Part shown: positions 7,665 to 12,259 of the stretch, piece after piece
Layout: every line of letters starts with the position of its first letter
How positions within the stretch are numbered: position 1 is the first letter of the stretch
Source of the DNA: Avichristensenella sp031550455
GTDB lineage: Bacteria; Bacillota; Clostridia; Christensenellales; Aristaeellaceae
Assembly: GCA_031550455.1 (NCBI GenBank)
Contig: JAVBOQ010000233.1
Location: forward strand, 1 to 12,259
Reading direction: 5' to 3'
Length of the DNA: 12,259 bases
Notes under the pieces: generated by a model
Database searches by the model: none
Told to the model about the DNA's origin: nothing
What the model saw: only the letters and a program-made list of their open reading frames with translations
Position numbers and translations under genes: made by a program

Positions 7665-7740
7665 CCCCCAAAGAAGGGATTCTTAAGGGCCGAAGGCCCG
7701 GAAGCGGGATGCCAAAGGGCAGAGCCCTTTGGCGTCCCCC
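7665..7740 (+). repeat. Structured dispersed repeat, copy 1 (two adjacent hairpins)
   Basis: This stretch matches 12183-12259 in layout: a C-run, then GGGATTCTTAAGGGCC, a first hairpin (7682-7704), AAGCGG, a second hairpin (7712-7732) and GGCG-T plus a C-run. The second hairpin has arms CCAAAGGGC and GCCCTTTGG around AGA. In copy 2 the arms are CCAGGAGGC and GCCTCCTGG, so the sequence changed while pairing was kept. The two hairpins begin 30 nt apart in both copies. This copy ends 6 bp from the stop of the VOC gene and could also form its transcript end, although no U-tract follows. Strand is assigned by the matching orientation of the two copies. Confidence 0.85.
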
Positions 7741-7746
7741 TGATAC

Positions 7747-8658
7747 TCACCGCGATATCCCCTTGCCTTGCCCGTCATACGCGTCCCGCAAAACCCGCAG
7801 GTCGATTTTCCGCATGCCCATCAGCGCCGCGTTGACGCGCGCAGCCCGGACGGGATCGGCGGAATCGCCGAGTTTCTCGATTGTTTCGGGAACGATCTGC
7901 CATGACACCCCGAACCGATCCTTCAGCCAGCCGCAGGCCTGTTCCTCACCGCCATCGGCCAGCCGGTTCCAGAAAAAGTCGATTTCCGCCTGATCGCGGC
8001 AGTAGACAATGAAGGAAATCCCTTCCGTAAAGGTAAACCCGTGCGGATAGGCGCTGTCCGCCGCCATAAAAGACTGGCCGGCAAGGCAAAAGCTCGCGAA
8101 CATGACGCTTCCTTCCTGCCCGTCCGCGTCTTTGCCGTATCGGTGGATGTCCACAATCCGGGCGTCGTCAAAAATGTCGGCATAGCACCGCATCGCCTCC
8201 TCGGCCTTGCCTAAGACCTCCTCCGTAAACATCAGGTAGGGCGAGATCCTTTGCTTTTGCCCCGAAAGGCTGATCTGCCAGGAGACGCCGAACCTGTCTG
8301 CCAGCCAGCCAAAACGCTTGCTGAATGGGTATTCCGCAACCTCCATCAGCACGGAGCCCCCGTCCGAGAGCTTGGCCCAAAGCGCGTCCATCTGCGCCTC
8401 GCTTTCGCAGTCCACAAAGAACGAAATCGCGGGCGTGGGCTTGAAAACGGGGCCACCGTTCAACGCGTTGAACGCCTGTCCGCACAGGAAAAAGCGCACC
8501 GTCAGCGGCGTTCCGGCCGGCAGATCCGAGGGAAAAGGGTCGTTCTCCAGATAATGCGTCACATACGCGACGCGGCTGTTTTCAAACGCGGAAACGTACA
8601 GCTCGGCGGCTTCCAGGGCGTTTCTGTCGCACCAGATGCAAGGGGCGATCTTTTGCAT
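7747..8658 (-). CDS. Two-domain PhnB-like VOC family protein
   Basis: This 303-residue protein holds two tandem PhnB/3-demethylubiquinone-9 3-methyltransferase-like VOC domains. Domain one spans about 1-135 and ends in GWLADRFGVSWQIS. Domain two spans about 137-265 and ends in GWLKDRFGVSWQIVP. Near the C-terminus is the usual tail NAALMGMRKIDL. Despite the family name, such proteins are generally not ubiquinone methyltransferases; they bind small molecules or metals and their substrates are mostly unknown. The ATG (complement of 8656-8658) is chosen over an upstream in-frame TTG because GGAG (complement of 8668-8671) sits 9 nt before it. A divergent promoter overlapping the BlaI-type operator lies upstream, so it may be co-regulated with the operon at 8836. 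Confidence 0.93.
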   Translation of the reverse strand: MQKIAPCIWCDRNALEAAELYVSAFENSRVAYVTHYLENDPFPSDLPAGTPLTVRFFLCGQAFNALNGGPVFKPTPAISFFVDCESEAQMDALWAKLSDGGSVLMEVAEYPFSKRFGWLADRFGVSWQISLSGQKQRISPYLMFTEEVLGKAEEAMRCYADIFDDARIVDIHRYGKDADGQEGSVMFASFCLAGQSFMAADSAYPHGFTFTEGISFIVYCRDQAEIDFFWNRLADGGEEQACGWLKDRFGVSWQIVPETIEKLGDSADPVRAARVNAALMGMRKIDLRVLRDAYDGQGKGISR

Positions 8659-8755
8659 GGATTTACACTCCAATCGGCTTTTTAGGATCCTATCGGTATT
8701 CGCCGGGGAACCCCTTTGTCCTGCGACCTGTCCGAAAGAATCTGTGTCATGCGGT

Positions 8756-8783
8756 ATTATACGCTTGACATATTCTTTTACAA
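8756..8783 (-). promoter_or_regulatory. Putative promoter of the VOC gene, overlapping the BlaI-type operator
   Basis: On the minus strand a perfect TATAAT (complement of 8756-8761) is preceded by TTGTAA (complement of 8778-8783) at 16 bp. The leader to the VOC ATG at 8658 would be about 90 nt. The -35 box lies inside the left arm and centre of the palindrome at 8776-8792. The -10 is strong, while the -35 is only a 4-of-6 match. Confidence 0.5.
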
Positions 8784-8793
8784 GATGTAAAAT
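8765..8793 (+). promoter_or_regulatory. Sigma-A promoter of the BlaI/M56 operon
   Basis: A consensus TTGACA (8765-8770) and TAAAAT (8788-8793) are separated by 17 bp, upstream of GGGAGGTG (8823-8830) and the ATG at 8836. The spacer and the -10 box are covered by a palindrome, as expected for a repressible promoter. Confidence 0.85.
8776..8792. promoter_or_regulatory. Probable BlaI-type operator (palindrome)
   Basis: TTTTACA-AGA-TGTAAAA is a perfect 7-bp inverted repeat with a 3-bp centre. It contains TACA and TGTA half-sites of the kind bound by BlaI/MecI repressors. It covers the end of the promoter spacer and five bases of the -10 box of the plus-strand operon, so a bound dimer would block RNA polymerase. 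It is assigned to the repressor encoded immediately downstream by position and motif; no binding data exist here. Confidence 0.8.
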
Positions 8794-8835
8794 GACATTG
8801 TGAACGTGTAATCACGAATACTGGGAGGTGAAACC

Positions 8836-9222
8836 ATGTCGGAACCCATCAAGCGCCTCAGCGACGCGGAGCTTGAAATCATGCTCGTGCTCTGGAGCGC
8901 GGCCGGCCCTGTGCCGTCGACGCAGATCCGCGCGCAGCTCATCGAGAAGCGGCGCTGGCAGCTGTCGACGCTGATGTCCGTGCTGGAACGGCTCGCGGAG
9001 AAAGGCTATGTCCGCTGCGACAGGTCGACGCGGACGAACTTGTACGGCGCGACGCTGACGGAAAGCGAATACAAAGCGCACGAAGGCAAAACCGTCCTTG
9101 GCAAGCTGTACGGAAACTCGCTGACAAGCCTTGTGACCAACCTTTACGCGGAGAAGGCGGTATCCGACGCGGACATCGAGGAGTTGCGCGCATACCTTGC
9201 GCGGTTGAACGGAGGGCAATGA
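8836..9222 (+). CDS. BlaI/MecI/CopY-family transcriptional repressor
   Basis: This 128-residue winged-helix repressor matches the BlaI/MecI length and layout. RLSDAELEIMLVLW (7-20) opens the DNA-binding domain. STQIRAQL and STLMSVLERLAEKGYV (about 44-59) form the recognition helix and wing region, followed by the family-typical LYGATLTESEYK. The C-terminal helices (about 85-125) form the dimerisation part, where BlaI proteins are cut or inactivated during induction. The ATG follows GGGAGGTG by 5 nt. It is the first gene of the operon, probably autorepressed through the palindrome at 8776-8792. Its partner protease begins 1 nt after its stop. Because the partner lacks a beta-lactam-binding domain, I expect a signal other than beta-lactams. 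Confidence 0.95.
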   Translation: MSEPIKRLSDAELEIMLVLWSAAGPVPSTQIRAQLIEKRRWQLSTLMSVLERLAEKGYVRCDRSTRTNLYGATLTESEYKAHEGKTVLGKLYGNSLTSLVTNLYAEKAVSDADIEELRAYLARLNGGQ

Positions 9223-9223
9223 G

Positions 9224-10663
9224 ATGAACGGCTTTCTATACAACGTGCTTGTCGTTTCGCTGTCCACCGGCGCGGTTTTATGCGCCGTGCGCCTGTTGTC
9301 CGTGTGGCTGAACAGCAGGTTTGACGTTCGCCTGAAGTATTGGCTGTGGCTGGTGCTGGCGGTTCGTCTGCTGATCCCGTTTTCCGTCGCGCTGCCGGGC
9401 GCGCCGATCGGGCCGCCGCTGCCCGCGATGGAAGCGATGCTCGGCGCGGATCCGGTCCGGGGTTTGGCCGCCGCGCCGGAGGCGGATGCGCTGCCCGCGT
9501 TGAACCTCGTCGAGCGAACGGACGGAGAGGCCCAAAGCCCGCCCGCCCCGGCATCGCGGGACTCCGCCGCGCGGCGTGCCAGGCTGGACGCAGCGCTGAC
9601 CGCCGTATGGCTCGGCGGTGCGATTTTGTTCCTTTCAAAACAAATGCTTGGGTATTGGTTGAAGCGCAAACGGCTGCTGCGGTGGAGCGCACCGGTTCAA
9701 AGCGAGTCGATTCTTGCCAGGTTGCGCTTTGAGGCGAGTGAGAGCGGCATGAAAAGAGCGCCCCGCGCGCTGATCTGCAAGGCGTGTGACAGCCCGGCCA
9801 TGCTGGGATTTTTCGGGCCGGTGCTGCTGCTGCCGGAAGGGATTGACCGCCTGCCGCCGCGTGAGCTCGGATTTGTGCTCCGGCATGAAATCACGCATTG
9901 GATCCGGCGCGACCTTTGGTACAAGCTGCTGGTGGCCGCTGCGCACGCGGCGCACTGGTTCAATCCGATGATGCTGATCCTGTCGCGCGGGGCGGGCGCG
10001 GACCTTGAAATTTCCTGCGACGCGGCCGTGATCCGCCACCGGGACGCGGACACGCGCCGCGCCTACGGCGAGGTGATCCTGTCGTTCATGCCGCGCCGCG
10101 CCCGTCACACGGCGCTGACAACCGGTTTTGTCGGCGGCGCCAACGCGATGAAAGCCCGGCTGGACAATCTGTTTCGCCCGAGCGGCCATCGGAAGTTGCT
10201 GTCCGTGCTGCTGGTGCTGTCGGTGGCCGCGCTGTCCGCGGGTTCGGTGTTCGCCGCGACGACGGCGGAGGCGGACGGGCTTTCTAAGGCCGTCGCGCGG
10301 ATGAAAGCGGAGCGCATACAGGCTGGCTTCTGGGAGCCGACTGTCCCCGAGTGCCCGCCGACGGTTCGCAAAGAGGACTTTTTCACCGACATCGCGCTGC
10401 CGGAGGAGGGTGACTTTCCGCAGGAGGAGGCGCTGCGCGCCGCGTTGGAGGTGCTCATGCGGATGGAAAGCCTGACCGCCGAACAGTTGGATCGGTACAG
10501 GTTGAACGCGATTGATTTCGTCATGCCGGGGGACGGCGCGCGCTTTTGGCGGCTATCGCTGCTTGAGGCGGGCGATCCAGGCGACCAAAGCACGTATATC
10601 GGCATTGTAATCCGGTCGCCGGACGGGGTGCCCGCCGATTATTGCAGAGGTGGCAGGGGATGA
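9224..10663 (+). CDS. BlaR1-like M56 membrane metalloprotease without penicillin-binding domain
   Basis: This 479-residue antirepressor-type protease has hydrophobic segments at about 6-27, 38-57, 122-140 and 324-345. The zinc site is HEITH (221-225), with Glu262 in DLEISCD as likely third ligand, and NPMM (247-250) precedes it as in the family. A Pro/Ala-rich loop (about 60-120) lies between the second and third segments. In BlaR1/MecR1 a penicillin-binding sensor domain of about 250 residues follows the last membrane segment. Here only about 130 residues follow, with no SxxK site. That tail (from about 397, QEEALRAALEVL) instead resembles the modules of the two exported proteins downstream. 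The ATG is 1 nt after the repressor stop, with GGAGGG 7 nt upstream. Its likely role is to sense an envelope signal and relieve repression by BlaI. Confidence 0.92.
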   Translation: MNGFLYNVLVVSLSTGAVLCAVRLLSVWLNSRFDVRLKYWLWLVLAVRLLIPFSVALPGAPIGPPLPAMEAMLGADPVRGLAAAPEADALPALNLVERTDGEAQSPPAPASRDSAARRARLDAALTAVWLGGAILFLSKQMLGYWLKRKRLLRWSAPVQSESILARLRFEASESGMKRAPRALICKACDSPAMLGFFGPVLLLPEGIDRLPPRELGFVLRHEITHWIRRDLWYKLLVAAAHAAHWFNPMMLILSRGAGADLEISCDAAVIRHRDADTRRAYGEVILSFMPRRARHTALTTGFVGGANAMKARLDNLFRPSGHRKLLSVLLVLSVAALSAGSVFAATTAEADGLSKAVARMKAERIQAGFWEPTVPECPPTVRKEDFFTDIALPEEGDFPQEEALRAALEVLMRMESLTAEQLDRYRLNAIDFVMPGDGARFWRLSLLEAGDPGDQSTYIGIVIRSPDGVPADYCRGGRG

Positions 10664-10701
10664 GTCTGGCGCTGTCGCGAAAGGACGATCAGGAGGTCAA
10701 A

Positions 10702-11193
10702 ATGAACGGAAAGCGATTTCGAAGCAGGGCGCTTGCGGCGCTGCTGCTTGTGCTGCTGGCGTTGCCGCTTGCGGCGCCCGCTTCGCAGGCCGCGAGCACC
10801 CAGCGGGCGGAGACGGACGAGGAAATCCTCGCGCTGGTCGCAAAATGGACGGCTGAGCGTGAAACGGAGGCATGGGTGTTCGAGTACATCGGCAAACCGG
10901 ACGACCTGCGGGGCATGGCGGTCAGCGCGACGGATCCGGCGGAGGCGCTCGCTACGGCGATCCGCGCGGCGACGGCGCTGCACGGCATCCCGGTCAGCGC
11001 GCTTTACGGCTATAGGCCGCGCATCGTTTTCGTGGGCGAGTGGAATTTTCAGCCGCCGCATTACTTCGTTTTTCTGGAACCGGCAGACGGCGGCGCGGGC
11101 GAGCCGTTTCGGATCGAGCTGATGCCGTCAGGAGCGTTGAAAAGCGTGGAAAGCGGACAGAGCATATACGAAGAGGAGCTGCCGAGAATATGA
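10702..11193 (+). CDS. Exported protein with one PepSY-like module
   Basis: I do not recognise a named family for this 163-residue protein. The ATG at 10702 follows AGGAGG (10691-10696) by 5 nt and starts a clear signal peptide: MNGKRFRSR, a Leu/Ala-rich core to residue 24, and a likely cut after ASQA (30). The mature part has WTAERETEAW (49-58), EALATAIRAA (81-90), a YRPRIVF strand (104-110) and a final FRIEL..GALKSVE pair of strands. This order recurs in the protease tail and twice in the next protein. The alpha-then-beta plan ending near a Gly turn recalls PepSY domains, some of which inhibit proteases, but similarity is only judged by eye. It lies 38 nt after the M56 gene and overlaps the next start by ATGA. 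Confidence 0.85.
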   Translation: MNGKRFRSRALAALLLVLLALPLAAPASQAASTQRAETDEEILALVAKWTAERETEAWVFEYIGKPDDLRGMAVSATDPAEALATAIRAATALHGIPVSALYGYRPRIVFVGEWNFQPPHYFVFLEPADGGAGEPFRIELMPSGALKSVESGQSIYEEELPRI

Positions 11194-12059
11194 AAAGAAC
11201 CATCGTAAGCTGGCTGCTGTGCCTGGCCATGCTGGCTGCCGGTTCCGTCGCCGCGGCGGAACAGCCGAAGGACATGCAGGCGCTGCTCAAGGCCATGCGT
11301 GAAAAGTTCCCGAACCGCTATACGCTGTTTCCCGAGGAGGGCATCAACAAGCGGCCGACCGACGATCAGATCCAGTACGACGACGCGCTGGCGAGCGTGT
11401 TTGAGGCGACGCTGCGCGTGCGGCGCTGCCCGTTCGAGCGCATCACGATGTACGAGCCGTCGTTCAGCTTCTATCGCATGGAAGCGCCGACGATACTGTA
11501 CGTCCCCGTCGGTGAGCCCGTCTGGGTCGTTTTTCTGATGAGTCATGATCCGTATGGCGAGATGACCGCCATCCACGGCGCGGTGAACGCGGACACAGGC
11601 ATTGTCAAGTCGCTGTATTTTTCTGGCTACGACGCGACGCCCACCGGCCCGATCGGCGACCGAGGCGACCCGGACGGCAACGCGGCGGTCGCCGCGGTCA
11701 TCGTGGAATGGACGGCGGACGCCGACGCGCAAAAAGCCTGGGACAAGCAAATCCCCGCAAACCGCCCGGGCGATTTGCGGGAGGCGGACTCGTCCCGGGA
11801 CGAGGCGCTGGCCATCGCGATCGAGGCGGTGCTCCGCTATGCCGAACAGGATGTCGGTTACATCGGGACATATGAACCGGCCGTTGTTTTCTACCAAGAA
11901 GGCGCTGACCGGTTTCGAACCAATCAGCGCTATTGGGAGGTTGTCTTCCGCAAAGATGGGCTGGAAACGGGTGATCCAGAGCAGTATGTTGTGAGCGTCT
12001 GGCCGACCGGCGGCGGCGTCCGCTCGCTAGAGGTTTTTGACCACGCGCCGGAGCTTTAA
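11190..12059 (+). CDS. Exported protein with two PepSY-like modules
   Basis: This 289-residue protein starts at the ATG overlapping the previous stop (ATGA, 11190-11193), with GAGGAG 11 nt upstream. A signal peptide covers about 1-23 (MKRTIVSWLLCLAMLAAGSVAAA). Module one (about 62-145) has DDALASVFEATL, MYEPSFSFY, VWVVF and DTGIVKSL. Module two (about 171-283) has VEWTADADAQKAW, DEALAIAIEAVL, TYEPAVVFY, YWEVVF, YVVSV and GGGVRSLEV. The two repeat each other and match the single-module protein upstream, most closely in module two (WTA...AW, then DEALAxAIxA). It is the last gene of the operon; a longer in-frame upstream reading lacks a ribosome binding site and would hide the signal peptide. 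Its function is unknown. It may feed back on the protease by competing for the same ligand or by direct contact. Confidence 0.85.
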   Translation: MKRTIVSWLLCLAMLAAGSVAAAEQPKDMQALLKAMREKFPNRYTLFPEEGINKRPTDDQIQYDDALASVFEATLRVRRCPFERITMYEPSFSFYRMEAPTILYVPVGEPVWVVFLMSHDPYGEMTAIHGAVNADTGIVKSLYFSGYDATPTGPIGDRGDPDGNAAVAAVIVEWTADADAQKAWDKQIPANRPGDLREADSSRDEALAIAIEAVLRYAEQDVGYIGTYEPAVVFYQEGADRFRTNQRYWEVVFRKDGLETGDPEQYVVSVWPTGGGVRSLEVFDHAPEL

Positions 12060-12182
12060 CGGAAAGGAAGGTACGGTGGAAGGAACGCCGGGACGCCGTC
12101 ACGGATCCTGCCAAAGAACCTTCGGCCCTCTGGAATCACTTCTTTTTCGCCTCGCAGCGGTGCGGAGTGTATTGAACACCAG

Positions 12183-12259
12183 CCCCAGAAAGGGATTCTT
12201 AAGGGCCAATGGCCCTTAAGCGGAGGTCCAGGAGGCGGAGCCTCCTGGCGTGCCCCCCC
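12183..12259 (+). repeat. Structured dispersed repeat, copy 2 (two adjacent hairpins, reaches window end)
   Basis: This copy has the same order and spacing as 7665-7740. Hairpin one (12198-12220) has perfect 10-bp arms, CTTAAGGGCC and GGCCCTTAAG, around AAT. Hairpin two (12228-12248) has arms CCAGGAGGC and GCCTCCTGG around GGA. It ends in GGCGTG and a C-run at the window edge, so it may continue. It lies about 120 bp after the last gene of the BlaI/M56 operon; the bases between (12060-12182) show no gene or clear terminator. Confidence 0.85.

Noticed and set aside
8805..8816. CGTG-TAAT-CACG palindrome as a second BlaI operator
   Set aside because: The arms are only 4 bp and it lacks paired TACA/TGTA half-sites, so it is weak beside the 8776-8792 dyad.
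8812..9669. Minus-strand open frame of 285 codons across the repressor and protease genes
   Set aside because: It is antisense to BlaI and M56 genes with unmistakable motifs, and it crosses their junction and the ribosome binding site.
11061..11897. Minus-strand open frame of 278 codons
   Set aside because: It is opposite the two exported proteins, which have signal peptides, ribosome binding sites and ATGA coupling; the minus-strand product is Arg-rich without motifs.

Overview
The window comes from a GC-rich bacterium (roughly 60% G+C by eye) with typical low-GC-phylum (Firmicutes/Bacillota, probably class Clostridia) gene families. These are strong GGAGG-type ribosome binding sites, sigma-A promoters close to TTGACA/TATAAT, AgrC/GHKL-type membrane sensor kinases, a BlaI/BlaR1 (M56) pair and a YaiI/YqxD protein. 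No rRNA, tRNA, CRISPR array or transposase was seen. The lineage is an inference from gene content only.

Layout. (1) Positions 1-821 hold the start of a minus-strand family 2 glycosyltransferase that runs off the left edge. (2) Divergent from it is an unrecognised 404-residue protein with a dense Cys/Pro/Gly-rich N-terminal segment (920-2134). (3) After about 400 bp, which hold a possible NAD(P)-binding gene remnant and a good sigma-A promoter (2385-2413), comes a four-gene signalling cluster (2538-7141). It has three paralogous multi-pass GHKL histidine kinases in tandem, with a receiver-only response regulator between the first and second. Only the first kinase keeps an intact-looking ATP lid (GHSGIGL); the second and third are progressively degraded there, although all three keep the phosphoacceptor His and the N-box. 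No DNA-binding output regulator lies in the window, so a Spo0F-like relay or protein-level control is the simplest reading.

(4) Convergent to the cluster, only 12 bp away, are two minus-strand housekeeping-type genes: a YaiI/YqxD (DUF188) protein (7154-7594) and a two-domain PhnB-like VOC protein (7747-8658). Between them lies a structured dispersed repeat (7665-7740).

(5) The right third is a tightly packed plus-strand operon (8836-12059): a BlaI-type repressor, a BlaR1-type M56 membrane protease without the penicillin-binding sensor domain, and two exported proteins. The extracellular tail of the protease and the two exported proteins appear to share one PepSY-like alpha/beta module, four copies in all. 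A perfect 7-bp dyad (TTTTACA-AGA-TGTAAAA) sits inside the operon promoter and overlaps a putative promoter for the divergent VOC gene, so BlaI may control both sides. The likely logic is that an envelope signal sensed through the extracellular module activates the protease, BlaI is removed, and the exported module proteins are produced.

(6) A second copy of the structured repeat closes the window (12183-12259). Its two hairpins differ from copy 1 mostly by compensatory changes.
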